From: Acanthaster planci
Taxonomy: Eukaryota; Echinodermata; Asteroidea; Valvatida; Acanthasteridae
Direction of reading: 5' to 3'
Assembly: GCF_001949145.1 (NCBI RefSeq)
Contig: NW_019091458.1
Location: 328,587 to 392,586, forward strand
Length of the DNA: 64,000 nt
In this document: positions 38,701-50,861 of the stretch, in pieces
Numbering within the stretch: position 1 is the stretch's first letter
Layout of the letters: every line of letters starts with the position of its first letter
Position numbers and translations under genes: made by a program
Notes under the pieces: model-generated
Database searches by the model: none
The model's input: only the letters and a program-made list of their open reading frames with translations
Told to the model about the DNA's origin: nothing

Positions 38701-41700
38701 TTTGAGGGGTTGAAATACTGCACATGTGATTACTTCCCCGATGCTCACTCGCACAAGCGCAACTGCTTTCGATTTGGCACTCACATGACTACTCTTACAT
38801 GTGGACCTATTAACCACGTTACTTGGGAAAGTATCCCACAATGCAATATGAACACAAGGGCAGCATAGCTGAACGACTGGAAGGAAACTTGATACTGTTG
38901 TAAATAGTTCAGAAAAATCATTGCATGTAGAGGCAAACCGCCTCAAGTTAAGTAAGTTCAGTGAAATAAAAGAGGCCAGATATGTCTCTTTGGATGGCCA
39001 CTAGAATTCACGACGCAAATTGAATCTCTGCATTGCCCTCCTGACACAGTTAGGGCACCACAAGTAACTCGAGATCACTCGTTTTTTGCTACAGATTGAA
39101 TATGCCTGGCCAAAGCTTAAGGAAAATAAACTAATGCGCCCATAGAGAAATTTATAACCACTGGAGAACCACTGCTAATGTGACTGGCACCCCTTACTGT
39201 GTTCTGTGTCATATGCATCATGAGTTCACAGCAATTTGGAGAGTAATTATCCTTGACTTCACTGCCTGTGGACTTCAAGATTGTGACCTATCACTAGGGT
39301 GGCTCATCATTAGGGTATTACCTGATGCTGAGAGGTAAACTGTGCTTTCTTCTGCTCGAAGTACAGCTGTGCCTGGGGGTTGGCCCCATTCATTCCCATC
39401 AGCATATTGATCTTGCTCAGGATTTCCTTAAACAGCAAGGCACCCCTACAAACACAATTTTTAAATGCAGAATTTCTTATCCTAGCATAGAGTGCAGACC
39501 CACAGCCAAAAGGAGACTCAGAGAGGAAATCTGTATTTCAATTTCTTTCCAAAGGACTTACAAAAACTGCATGAAGCAAGTTCAAAATGTCATGGTAAGC
39601 CCCTTCAGTCAAGCATAGTATTTTAAATATGGCCCAAACCTATTAAATCAGACAAACTGGCTCCAAACACAATACTGTGTGTATTAAATGGTGATTTCTA
39701 ACAAGTAGAACTATATGAACCCGATTCAGTACCAATCACTGTGTGCCTTCTTAAAGGAGGCGACATATACATCCCACTTGTTCAGATGCAAAGCTTAAAA
39801 CTTTGTGGGCCATTTTCAATTAGTGCCTTTTTCCCCCACTTACTTGGAAGACACATTTTTGAATTCCTCAGCACATTCTGGATGAGACCTGAAGGCTTCT
39901 TGGATGCCGATGGGCAGAGGAGGGAGGCAGACTTCTCTCAGGAGGATGGGGCTGTATCTGCCATGGAAAGCAGAGGAAAGGACAACTTTTAAAGAAATTT
40001 ATTACTAGGATGTGGCGGGGGTGGCTGGGTGTGGCTGGGTGTGGCTTGAAGGTTCCTCAGAGGCTGGGAGGCATGGGAAGTAGGCAGACTTCCAGGAAGG
40101 ATGGGGGCTATATCTACCACGAAAGACACAGGCGATAAAGGGTTAACTACAAGACACACTTCCAAGTACTGGGAAGTGGCAGGTGTGGCTGGGTGTGGCT
40201 GGGCATGGCTGAGCATTGCTGGGTGTGGCCAGAGGGCTTCCTGCATGCTCAGACAGAAACCATTCCTCAGAAAAGACACGACAAAGGCCAGAGGGCTTTC
40301 TGGATAATGGGAGAGGAGGTCAGTTTGTAGACTTCCCTCCTATCATAAACACTAAATAGATAAAGCTTTTTGATTTCCTGCCCCTCTAACGTATAAAAAG
40401 GGTGATACTTCGAAAACTTACTTGAAGGAGGCCACGATATTGTGCTGTCCAAAGTACTGGTAGTGATGGCGGTGTAGGGAGTGGCCACATGGTAGAGCGC
40501 TAAGTCTCCGTCCGTAGTCCTTGCAGTGAAACCTCAGCTCCAGGTACTTGCCGAAGGACATGTGCCAGCTGTCCAGAGACATGGGCTGGACCGGGGTGAC
40601 CTGAGACAGGACGGTGAGTGGAGCATCAATAGAAAAGAAAGTGAAGACTTGACATATGGCCAATGGAGGTCCTGTTGTTTCTTTGTTATATAATGGAGTT
40701 CTGGGTTCAGTTGGGTTGGGCTAATTTAGGTTGGGATTGGGGGGTTAGGCTTGGGCTGGATTTGAATTGGGTTGGGTTGGTTTAGAGTGGGATGGGATGG
40801 AAACACAGAATGGGAAGCCAGGCTCGACGGTATAACATGCTCTTCTGACAAGAACTACGTAGTAAAACATACTTGTTTGGCAGAAGCCTAGTACACATTT
40901 TCAAGTGAATGTGCACAAAATTTGAGTGTCTTCACATGCAAGGAAAGAAGCTGAACATGAATTCACAATAGCAATGATTCTCCAGTGTTGTTTAACAAAA
41001 GGACAGTTTTTTATATGCACAGATCCCTGGTCCCCCACAGATTAGCACTTCCGATAAAGGAGGAGACCTGGATTGGTTTCTTCACATCTAGCATGCGTTA
41101 AAGCAGGACCAATTTTCATCCACATGAGTACAAATCGTAAGTGTCTTCACATTGGGCACTGGGCACATAGCATACAGCGTAACATCTTTCTCTCCGCCAC
41201 CATTGGCTGCGCACGGACTCCCTTCATGTGTATGCACCTACCTGTCTGCACTTGCGGCACCAGCTCCACATCAGGATCTTGTCAGTGAAGCCCGGGATGG
41301 GGCTCTCCAGATTGCGCAGCAGGATGTGGATGGAGGCATTCCCGTGGACAAATCGCCGGACATGGTCCACCATCTCCGCATCACACGGCTCATTGGGGCA
41401 CTTGTACTTGGTACTGAATACAAGATATCACATTTTTATTTTTTTCCCCTTTTATTCCTTGTTTCAAATTCAAAATTGAATAAGTACAGGAAATGTCACG
41501 AACACTATCGGGCAAAACTGCCCTATTTATCCAGCCTTTAAGTGGTTTCACCCTTTACAATATGTAGAAACCAATTTCATGAATCTTGTATCCTTGCACC
41601 ATTCTTCAGATTTATGTCAGAACTCTGTTGCATAGCAGTGTAACATACTTTATAACCATTTTGTTTTAAAAAAGCTACAGAGCTGCACAGCAACTGATTG

Positions 41701-44700
41701 GCCAAGAATAATCAAAAATGTTAAATGGCTCCGTCTTAAAGGAACCAGGAAATAGAAATATTTTGATAAATTTTACTAAAAACTCTTGAGACTGCATCTT
41801 TGGGTTTCAATTAACCTTATTTTAAATAATTTGTTTTGCGATTTTAACCCATATTTTGATGCTTTTTGGGTTTTGTGCTAATGCATATTTGCATATTCAC
41901 GAGCAGAACTATAATGTCATCCAAGGCACTGAATCTCAATGTTGCACTGATTTGTGCACAGAAAATTTCTAAATTTTTTAACCACTGCTATGGCAGATTT
42001 CATTTTCTTTGGCAATTTATTGCTGTGTAAGTATATGGCAATAATCCAGCAAAAATCGTTTTCACAGAAATGTTCCCAGAATTTGTAGTTCACAATTTAA
42101 ACATGAATACATGCAACCTGAACCATGTCTACCTGGATTTACATCAAAGCAAAAGCGCCCTCACTTGTCCAGAAATGCTTGGTCAATGTTTAATGTTTGA
42201 AAAAGTTCACTGTTCAGTTCACGTAACTCAAAAAAGACATCAAACAGTCTTCATACATGGAAGAAGAGTACAGAGATACACAAAAAGTGATTCTAAGAAA
42301 AATTCATTTCCTGGTTCCTGTAGCTATTTAATAACTATCATTGCATTAACTTTGCATATATTTTTACAACTGGAAGTGGACTGAAAACCTATCAGCTCTT
42401 TTACAGATATCCAAACATTTCATAAATGAGTTGTGCATTGCTTATGCAGAACTGACACAAATGAGTCAACAGTGTAGCATGACACCAAGCCAGAATAAAT
42501 CAACAGTGCTCTGAGTGGATTCTGGTTTCCTTAGTGAGTTGTACCTGAAACAGTATCTCTCCAGAAACTCTCCGAGGGTGAGATCATGTCTGCTGCTGTA
42601 GAAGTCCATGGCAACGGTCCAGGGATCCACGCAGTGGTTGGGGGCATTGCTAGAGAGATGAGAGTAGCTGCAGAACTGTAGCAGCATCTTCTGATGGTTG
42701 TGGATGTCCAGGCAGTCAAATCGTCGCCGGTAGGCTGCCTCTGAACCTCTCTTGATGCCAGACTGGACTTCCACTGGTTGCTGCAGAGCTGGTTGAAGAG
42801 CTGGTGCGAGTTTCGGAATGATCCGTCCCCCCCGGGCACGGAAGTCGGCCAGGAGACCACGCGTTCTCTCGTCCTTGGCATCCTCTGTCAGCTGGGAGAA
42901 GGTGAATGGGTGCGGGGGCTTGACAATGACGGCATCCGATGTGCGGCTGCAGCGGTCGACATTGGCGTTAATTTGGTTGGCGTGTCTCATCGGGTCTACT
43001 TCCGCCACTGCAGTGTACAGGGTACTGTCTGCAGCATTCAAAACTTGTGTTGATTCCGCCAGTTGGCTCAGCTTCGGAGACAAGTAGAGTTCCTTTGATT
43101 TGAAGAAGCATCGCAGTGGGGACTCCTTGCCTGTTTTTGACTCCAAGTATGGCACACCGAATTTTACGAGGGGCGATATGGACAGCAGTACTTCATCCAG
43201 AGCTGCAGTGAAGGGGGACTTACTCTTTGCAGTGGGTGGAGGAGATGTGACGACAACATCCTCACGGCTTGTCACTGATGAGCTGTCTTCTGCGAAGAGC
43301 TTGTGCCCTCTCTCCTCCAAGAATTTGGACTCCATTTCTTTGGTCGTTGCCGCATGGTCAAAGCTGGGTGTGGGTCCATGTGACTGTTGGTTGGTATCCT
43401 TGATCACCTCCAAGCTTTCGTCCAGCAAATCAGATTGTACTGTAGACTCTGACAGTTCGGAGCAATTTGGGGATTCCACCTGCTCAAGGTTACTTGAAGT
43501 GATATTATCAAGCCCAGGTATTCTCATTTTGTCGAGGGCTGTTGTCTTTTTGATAGGTTCCTTGCCTTGGTCCTCTTCAAGGGATGTCTCTTCTTCCTGA
43601 ACTTTCTCCTGAGCATCCTCCTCTGTTGCCTCCTTTGGTGTCTTGACAACTTCCAAGTTACCACCACGGTGGTTCTCCATCTCCTGTTCCACCTCCAAAT
43701 GAGCATGGGACTTGACACTGGCCACTTTGGCCTGGATACGCTTTTTCATGGAGGACATGGTGGCACGGAATCCCACCTTCCCTCCATCCCACGCCTCCTT
43801 CGACTCGTTTTCCTCTGCCCACGCCTGTTCGCTGACAATGTCCACCTGGTCCTCCTCGGCTCCGTCAGCCAGCTGGCCCTGGACTGAGGCCAGGCCCTCG
43901 CTAATGCTGTCAGAGGTCCCCATTGTGGCAGAGATGGTGGAGTTGGATTCCGGGGAGATAATGGCCTTGGAGTCGGAATCCTGGGCCTGGGAAGGTGGCT
44001 TGGCAAACTCGTCCATCAAGAAGGATATTTCAAGACGGGAGTGGTAGCATGCGTAGATCATGAACTTCAAAACCTGTTTCACCTAAACAACAGCAATAAG
44101 TTTCCAGTGTACTTCATATAAAAATAGACATTTCTTCATTGTTTTGTCTACTGCAGGTTTCTTCAGGCTCGCAAGCTAGAGCACAATTTATGGCCAAACC
44201 TAATAGAATAAACTGCAGGTCACTAGAACTACAGGCCTTTAAAGGTACAGTTCATCATGTGTCAATTTATGCATTATGTTCCTTTAAGGCAACAAATTAC
44301 CCAAAGTTACAGAACGGTGCCTCAGAACAAACCTGATGAAGTTTCAGCACAGTGAATACTGTGCATTCTAAACAAAACATAATATTCTAGGATTTCGATT
44401 TCAGACCAAATGTCGTTGAATCATAAATTGAACAGCACCTGAATTCAGCTATGGGGCACGTTCTCACGTTCAGTTGAATGCACCTTCATGATGTCACATA
44501 CTGAACTGATAAATTGAAGTAACGCACATGTCCTGCTAATGCTTTTGCGCGCTGCTAATGGCAATTTTCCAAAAATCCATCTTTAGACGCATCGTTGGAA
44601 AAAATGACGTTCGTTCATTACTTTCTTGTGAATGCCAGCTTGCCAGAAAGAATCATTTCACAGGGTGTTTAGTCCTATAACCATCTTTAAACCAAGTATG

Positions 44701-47700
44701 GTTCTCAACAATAACATCATCAGAAACTTTTGGGATAATGGCCAAATAATGGACAGTACCTTTAAAACCTTGACCACAGAAATCAACTGCAATTGAAAAT
44801 GTTTTCACCTACTTAATGCTTGCTATAAGCAGGCCTGAGGGAGTGTAATCTGAATACCTTAGTAAGCTGTTCATATTCTCCGCCTCTAAGGACCACCGAG
44901 CAACCCAAGTGGCTGGCACAACCCTCAAAGAACATCAGTGTCTTGGAGAAACCTGCACAACAAAGCACAGAAGACAAAAAGAATGCAGCAAAAGGATGCA
45001 CTACTTTGGCCATTATCATGACCAGGCCAGTCCAAGTCATTTCTTAATTTTTCTCTATCTAATCTACATCGTAGTGCCTAACTCATATACGATGCCTTGT
45101 GTAAAAACAAAACAATGCAGACTGTACAAAAACTAACCTGTTCATTTTTCAATACATTTTTTCAAACACCAATTCCTACCTTTGGGCAGTTCATATTTCT
45201 GGAGGCGGAACATAAGGCAATGACCCATGGGGGTGGTCTGGTTGACGTGGTCAATGGATGGAATCAGACTGACCTCTGTGCAGCGACTCAAGCGATCCAT
45301 GACAGACTGTCAAGGAAGAAAAAAAAAGAACTGAATATTACAAGCAACACAAAGCACACACTAACAAACATCGATGTAAGCGCAGCCATTTTCACTTTCA
45401 TCACATTAACCAGCATTTCATAAATACCGCAGACAGTTTTTCTATTCCTATTGGTCGAACCACGTCACATGGCCAGGTATTAACATTTGATAATGCCCGC
45501 TGAGAAGTGATAATGCCTGTTGCGTAAATCACGTGCTGGCACATGGATACGAGACAGTTTAATCGGGTCTGATTGGTCAGGAGTCTGTGTGCACTCGACA
45601 CGCCACACGCGCGCCAAGTTCACTGAAGGGGATTCTATTGGACAAATTACAAAATGAATATACCATAAAATGAATGGGGGTGTTGCGGGAAATGAAAGTA
45701 CAGTTTTAGAGCAAAATGGTTGGAAATCCAACACATATTGACTTCTTTTGACTTTCTGAATAATAAGGTATTTAAGAATGGGAATAAATATGTGCTTGGC
45801 CAGTCTTAAACTGACATGTGAGACCTTGCTCAAGAGAATGAATGCTGATAATGCCCTTGCCTGCAGCTCAGACATTCAGCTGCATCCATTCTCCTGAGCG
45901 GGTCTTAAACGCAGGCTTAAGACAGCCAAGCAGATATTTATTCCCTTAGTATATCATGGATACATCATGCTGACCTACATTGCATGTGGAAGATAATATA
46001 AAAACCAACTTGAGTCACAAGTCACCGGAGTCACTTCTGAGTTTAAGGTTGTGCACTATCCAATTTTAGGAATGTTCCGACAGGTGAATTATGCTTGGAT
46101 ACATTGCCATTTCAAATCCGCCTCACGTCTGTATTTGTGCCAAGCGTGAACTGCTCCAACCATGAACTGTTATGCAGTACCATGAAATTCAGCTACAGCG
46201 CCAACCAGGATTTTTTTCTAGAAACTAGAAACTGTAGTTTACTGGATTTCCCTGTCCAACCATATAAATCAGCACTTTTCACTGAAGGTAATACTTTGAC
46301 ATCAAGATGTGGGTCTGCCAAGGCCACCAGCTTACCGACTTCACATTCAGAACCAATGTGATGCCGCTATGGAGAAGAAACATCTGAGCCAAGCGTGCCA
46401 CGGTCTTCTCAACGATCAGAATATCCGGCTTCAATGAGGCAATTCTAGACACACAGTTCTTGAGGTACTCATGTTCCTTGAAAGCGCAAAAGGGTAGAAT
46501 GCCAATGTTTACGACTACTGTCGGACTTTTGCTTATCTGTGCACATGACAGGTCCAATGCAAAAGCTAAAATAAAAGTTAACGAGCTTTAACATATCCAC
46601 ATGTTGCGCAGCATGTCATGTAACCTAGGTTCCTTCTTATGGTCTCCATGCTATATTAAGTGGTGCCAATTGAACAATTCAGAAAGCCAGTGAAAGACTC
46701 AATATGAGTGTGAATTAAGAGCTGCTACACTGTCACTTACCAATTGTAACTTGTACAGATTAGAATTATCTGCATATTAAATGATTACAGCTGTATTTGT
46801 GCAACTCTTTTCAAAGTGTTCTTTGAATGTAGTATTCATTATTTAGGGTACCTGTGGTTAAATCCTGGATTTTTTTTTAATCATGAATCATTCTATTCTG
46901 GCAAAGTTTTGAGTGTTAATTTTTGGGCCTTCAAAATACAGGTCTTCAAACACGGCATATGTGAAATTAATCCCCAAAAATGAAAAACATTCCTTTCATC
47001 CCAGGAGGAAGGAATGGCTCTGCCCTTCAATCACATCTCTGTTTTTGTTTGTAGATTCTCACTTGTAAAACAATGGGTTCAATGGACGAGAACTTGTTCT
47101 CCACCCGCTGATGTTCAATGGCCGACTGCAACAGGAGGATTCTGGGATTACTCAGGTGTCCAGACATCTGTAAACAAACAAGAGCGTTTTTAGAGTATGT
47201 TACTTCCCAGACGGAAGGATTTCTTTTCACAATATGCCGCATATATTGTCCTTCTGGTTGACAAGATGATCACAGGTCAGGCCCCGAGTTTGATCACACG
47301 TATCCGCCTTGAGCAGAAGCATTCCCTCATCGGCTGAAAAGAGCCATACTGGTCGGGAGTGTTCGCTTTGTTGGTAGCAACCGGCACACAACGCATGCAT
47401 CTCATAGTCATTAGTGGACCAGCAAACTAAAGTTCCTACCAAAGGAGCCTCTGTAGCTAAGAAAATCGTGCTCTCTCTTGGTTCAGCTCGGGGCCCATAA
47501 AAATATCAAGGGTTGAACATTGACAAAGACAGGCTTTTGTTTAAAATAGAGCTTATGAACCAGTGTCTTGACTTGAACACGGATGAGTCATAAATGGCTT
47601 ATATTGGCTTGCGATTGGCTATTGACTGACTTACCATTAAACTGACTTACTTCTGACTACAGATGTCATCAAGTGATGACTTGATAACAAGTCTGTAAGG

Positions 47701-48387
47701 TTGGAACCATGAGGCTCTTCCAACCTTGTCAATGGCCTACCTTTTTGTGGGCCACATTCTTGGTACAAATGGTTCCATTCACCATGAAGCAATCAGCACG
47801 AGTGCCGCCTGGTACTTTCTTGATGTGAACATACTGCCGAATATCCATATCATCCCCGTTCATCACGTCAGGCTTGACCTGCAAACAAAGAAACAAAAAT
47901 CCCATTAGGATTTAATATTTTGAAAATGTAAATCATTTCTACCAACCTGTTACAATCAAAGCTTATTAACCCCAAACTCTTCAAAGTTGACTTTATCGTC
48001 AAAATAGTACTCAATCCCCAAGAATCTGAAACTTCTCCCTCATGCACAGATTCTCTTGGCTAGGGGAAAAAGATGGTCTCCTTCCACCTTGAGTCCAGCC
48101 CATCAAGGACCTATCCCCTTCCTACATGCAGCACCACAAACCTACCAATGCACAGATCCTCTTGGCTAGCGGCATAATGGTCTCCTTCCAGCTCAGGTCC
48201 AGCCCCTCGGACCTCAGCAGCTGCTCGGCCAGGCTGACCAGGGTCTTGGAGCTGGTGGAGCGCAGCGTGTCCAGGGTCTCCTTCTCGCCATTCTCCTGGC
48301 TGACGTTGTCCATGTCCAGCCAGCCATGGGCCAGGATGGGGCCGCGGGCATGGTCAGCCTGGTCAAGCCCAAAGGTGGACAGAGCTC
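23784..48387 (-). CDS. PIKFYVE: PIKfyve phosphatidylinositol-3-phosphate 5-kinase, N-terminal exons missing
   Basis: Makes PI(3,5)P2 from PI3P on endosomes and lysosomes, as part of a complex with VAC14 and FIG4. 27 exons, minus strand: 48387-48146, 47878-47741, 47167-47063, 46476-46336, 45306-45180, 44952-44858, 44082-42545, 41413-41242, 40600-40422, 39951-39844, 39445-39322, 38030-37846, 37139-36998, 36720-36492, 34047-33883, 33409-33329, 32921-32774, 31793-31707, 30528-30308, 29550-29374, 28736-28662, 27875-27696, 27072-26969, 26262-26037, 25380-25219, 25048-24974, 23899-23784. Sum is 5342 nt: 2 nt of a split codon, 1,779 residues and a stop. The first exon here starts with an acceptor, so coding continues upstream; FYVE and DEP exons are absent. 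The exon ending at 30308 has an alternative donor after 30335 in the same phase (9 residues shorter). Human PIKFYVE is 2098 aa. The protein ends LGQEF. Confidence 0.95.
24036..24237. mobile_element. Possible palindromic MITE
   Basis: Outer inverted pair AAAATGGAGAACT (24036) and AGTTCTCCATCTT (24225), with further inverted matches inside (TTATCACATG against CATGGTGATAA). About 200 bp in the PIKfyve last intron or next to the last exon region. No target duplication defined. Confidence 0.45.
24303..24536. mobile_element. Second copy of the GGGCCCAATTTCATGG-type element
   Basis: Starts CCAGGGCGCTATTTCATGG and ends, reversed, CCTGGGGCCCAATGTCACTG. It shares the GCTGCTAAGC and GGTAAGCAG blocks of the element at 14059-14303 but is more diverged. 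CCAGGG occurs at both ends. Lies in the last PIKfyve intron. Confidence 0.6.
30609..30678. repeat. 14-bp tandem repeat, five identical units
   Basis: TTTACACTGGCAGA repeated five times with no differences, in a PIKfyve intron just upstream of exon 30528-30308. Perfect identity implies recent expansion, and copy number may vary between individuals. Confidence 0.95.
30709..30850. mobile_element. Decayed second copy of the TA-flanked MITE
   Basis: Aligns by eye along its length with 3644-3787: GGAGTACCAAAG, ATGACGTCATT, AGTGCAAACGAA, GTTCTCGCACTAATG, GACTTCAGTA. Ends are worn. Confidence 0.6.
31401..31530. repeat. Degenerate 16-bp tandem array
   Basis: Units such as AAGTACTCGGACGTTC, AGGTGCTCGGAAATTT and AAGTACTCGGCAGCAC keep a 16-bp spacing from about 31445, with looser copies from 31401. 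It has the same period as the foldback arms but a different unit sequence. In a PIKfyve intron; no inverted partner seen nearby. Confidence 0.7.
40011..40230. repeat. TGTGGCTGGG decamer arrays between decayed exon copies
   Basis: Two short arrays of TGTGGCTGGG (40011-40047 and 40181-40230) alternate with the decayed copies of the PIKfyve exon, so exon plus array seems to have been duplicated as a unit. Confidence 0.7.
40061..40128 (-). pseudogene. Decayed copy of PIKfyve exon 39951-39844
   Basis: Minus strand reads GCCCCCATCCTTCCTG then GAAGTCTGCCTACTTCCC. The true exon start is GCCCCATCCTCCTGAG then AGAAGTCTGCCTCCCTCC. The acceptor-like AG and the first residues (PIL) survive, but small indels shift the frame. 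Not included in the PIKfyve model because phase and conservation favour 39951-39844. Confidence 0.7.
40288..40343 (-). pseudogene. Second decayed copy of the same PIKfyve exon
   Basis: Minus strand GGGAAGTCTAC ... CTCCTCTCCCATTATCCAG then AAAGCCCTCTGG follows the true exon's GAAGTCTGCCTCCC ... CTCTGCCCATCGGCATCCA then AGAAGCCTTCAGG. A further scrap is at 40231-40255. No usable exon boundaries. Confidence 0.6.
41741..42318. mobile_element. Inverted-repeat element in PIKfyve intron
   Basis: Perfect 13-bp inverted ends GGAACCAGGAAAT (41741) and ATTTCCTGGTTCC (42306), 578 bp apart. The interior has no coding signal. Flanking duplication not clear. Confidence 0.5.
42545..44082 (-). other. PIKFYVE: Largest PIKfyve exon: end of CCT domain plus disordered region
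   Basis: 1538 nt with no intron. Starts VKQVLKFMIYACYHSRLEIS and FLMDEFA, then a long acidic, Ser/Glu-rich low-complexity region with no clear homology. Family motifs return near the end: LADFRARGGRI, NAPNHCVDPWTVAMDFYS and LGEFLERYCF. Fast-evolving filler between conserved blocks is normal for this protein. Confidence 0.9.
44238..44766. mobile_element. TTTAAAGGTAC-ended inverted-repeat element
   Basis: Ends TTTAAAGGTACAGT and, reversed, TTTAAAGGTACTGT: 14 bp with one mismatch, 529 bp apart, wholly inside the PIKfyve intron between 44082 and 44858. Non-coding. Confidence 0.5.
44858..48387 (-). other. PIKFYVE: PIKfyve chaperonin-like (CCT/TCP-1) domain exons
   Basis: Six exons encode the GroEL-apical/CCT-like module that PIKfyve uses to bind its scaffold partners. 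Diagnostic stretches: MDIRQYVHIKK and NGTICTKNVAHKK (47878-47741), NPRILLLQSAIEHQRVE (47167-47063), DILIVEKTVARLAQ and GITLVLNVKS (46476-46336), SKTLMFFEGCASHLGCSV with VLRGG (44952-44858). Agreement with vertebrate PIKfyve is strong and ungapped at exon joins. Confidence 0.93.
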
Positions 48388-50861
48388 CTGCAATAACAGA
48401 GTAATAAAGGGTGCACACATTAGTCTGTACAAATTTAATGAACACTAACAGCCCCTTCAACATGCTCAAACATCTACAACATATTCAATACGGGCGTTTC
48501 ACAATAGTGTGCCTCCACGAGTTTGCAACGCATTGGCCAATCACACTGCACGAAACTTGTCGACCAATGCGCATTTCGAAAGGGTTGACAAATTTCGCAC
48601 GTTGTGATTGGCCAACGCTTTGCAAACTCTTGAAGGTGAACTATTGTGAATCACCCATATTAAAATGTGCTACAAAATGACATTGTGAATGACTTTAGGA
48701 AAAAATATTGCCTTTAAACTAACACATCAATACATCAATGATAAAATAACAGTATTAACGAAAATACTTGAAAATTAAGGATATCAATGAAATTTCAACT
48801 TATCTCCAGTCCTTGCTGGACAATTTCTAAGGTGATTATGTTAATGACAGTTTCCAAAATTATGAGTTAAAAAGTGAGGTCGTGATCAGGAGAAACTTTA
48901 ATGTTCGATCCGCATCTGCATTAAAACCATTTTTAGCATCTTGCTCAGTTTACTCTGTCTTTTTGTTTACTTTTTTTGGTGGGGGTTCTCTTTTGACTTT
49001 GCAACCAGCCAATGATCAGACTTTGCAACAAAACCATTTTCAGTGAGTGATATCTTGTACTAACATTTTGTAAATGTGAGAGTAGGTACATGTACTTAGA
49101 ATCTGTTCATGACTATCTAGCCCTCATCAACTACCGGGAAATAATGAAGTAGACACCTTGATAAGTTGTTATCTTTAAATACTATCACCACATTGTCAAT
49201 TGTGTCAAAAGTGCAGTTAACAAAGGAAAAAAATGCTAAACAAAACCCCTATCCAATAAAAGAAAAATGTAACCAAGAAAGCCATCGCATCATCTTTATG
49301 CAGTTAAGAATGGATATTCATGCAAAATCGACCCTACATGTATCTATCATTGATGCCACGGGCGGAAAAACTCCCAGTAAATTTCCTTCAAAGGGTTTTA
49401 TTGACCGTAAAGACTTTCAAACTTTGTGGCATTCATTAAGATTCAACCTTTAACAAAAAGGTGGCCAAACCAAACACATTGAACTTATTGAAGTGCTATG
49501 AGCCAGATATGGAAAGAACTGCAGACACTCAACACACCTACATCGGAAAAAATTCACAAGGAATTTTCAGCATTTTGACTACCACACACCCATTTTCAAG
49601 AGTGCACTAAACAAAGGAGTTTCTTTCCATTGCACATTAAAAAAATAAGGACTGAAACAAATACCCTTCAGATTCAGCATGTAAGAACAAGCAACACACA
49701 CTGAAATTTCAGAAGAATTACAATGTTCCTATGGATTTTTTAAAGATAATGGATAAGAGTCAGGCTCCCCTCCCAAAGGAAGTTGGAAGCACGTAGAGCC
49801 TAGAAAATGTTTAACTCATATTGATAAATAGCAACTGTAAAACCACTAAAGAAGTGGTTGTAGCCATTAAAAGACCACATTGTTTATCACAGGATTGCAG
49901 ACTGCGGGAGAGGGCTTTTAGGAGAGATTGTGTGCATAGCTTGATTTTGTTTGGTTTCTTCTTGTGTCTTCCACATCACTAGTTAATAATAACTTCGATC
50001 CTATTTGAATTTTATGGCTGAATTTTTTTGAGAGGGTGGAAGAGAAGGGAAGCCATGAATCATGACGAAGACAGGAAATATTGGCCTAGAAATTACTGCC
50101 GCTGAATTCAGATTGATGTTCTATTTCGGGCAGTCATGAAGAATGATGCAAGTACGAGACATACATGTAGCCCTTGGCTGTACCATATGTCAGGCAGTCT
50201 CATCCTTGATAAAAAAGTTGTTTCGGAATAAAAAAACATTCTCAATGCACGAAGTCTCAGTTAAAGGAAGGGAAAAACAGTAACTTATTAATAAACAAAA
50301 CCGTGGATGGGCAATCTCTGCAAATGGTGAGAATGGAATGTACTGAGGGGGTATGTTCTTCTCTGAGCTATGGCAAATCAAAAAATTCTGAACAGTCATC
50401 AACGTCAAAGAGGAATGACAAATAGTGCTTTTTAGATTTAAAGCTTTTACGGAGAAATCCTTCCTGATATGAGAGACTATCCGACAGTTTAATAGCTTTA
50501 ATACAGAGGCAACATACAAGTCTATCTGTCACTTCTGAATTACATCTGGTTAAGGTGGAATAAACACGACTTTCACAGTCATTTGGCAGATGACTCTTAC
50601 ACCACGCCTGAGGTATGTAGGGATATGTTTACAAGTCCATCTTGACTGGACCAGTGTTCTGGGCTGATCAGCAAAGCATCATTGACTGTGTATAAAGTAA
50701 CTCGGTGCATTTGATCACGTTAAGTGATTTAAGATATCTATATGGAGAGGCATCTTGGACATGAGGAGTTTTAAAGCGAGGTACACTGCATCTTGATTTA
50801 CGGGAATTCTATTTCATGCATATCCTCACTTCTGCTGACATCTGGGAGAGTGGGGCAGGTG
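48388..50861. other. Gene-free stretch upstream of the first PIKfyve exon seen
   Basis: Either PIKfyve intron or 5' flank. It holds the inverted-repeat element at 48492-48656. I see no further PIKfyve exon and no other gene. Confidence 0.6.
48492..48656. mobile_element. 165-bp near-palindromic MITE
   Basis: Two arms of about 75 bp are inverted copies of each other. Landmarks of each arm: TCACAATAGT, GAGTTTGCAA, TTGGCCAATCACA, TTGTC-ACC. Outer ends are GGGCG and, reversed, GGGTG. ATATT occurs near both edges. RNA from it would fold into one long hairpin. Confidence 0.8.

Larger units (their letters stand above)
39322..41413 (-). other. PIKFYVE: PIKfyve cysteine-rich (CHK) region exons
   Basis: Four exons. 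Seen: KCPNEPCD, VRRFVHGNASI, WSWCRKCRQ, MSFGKYLELRF and PCGHSLHRHHYQYF, matching the conserved Cys/His region between the CCT and kinase domains. The exons at 39951-39844 and 39445-39322 continue into a helical segment. Decayed copies of exon 39951-39844 lie just upstream of it at 40061-40128 and 40288-40343. Confidence 0.9.

Noticed and set aside
42778..44047. Several plus-strand frames of 89-166 codons opposite the large PIKfyve exon
   Set aside because: Antisense shadows of a conserved minus-strand coding exon.
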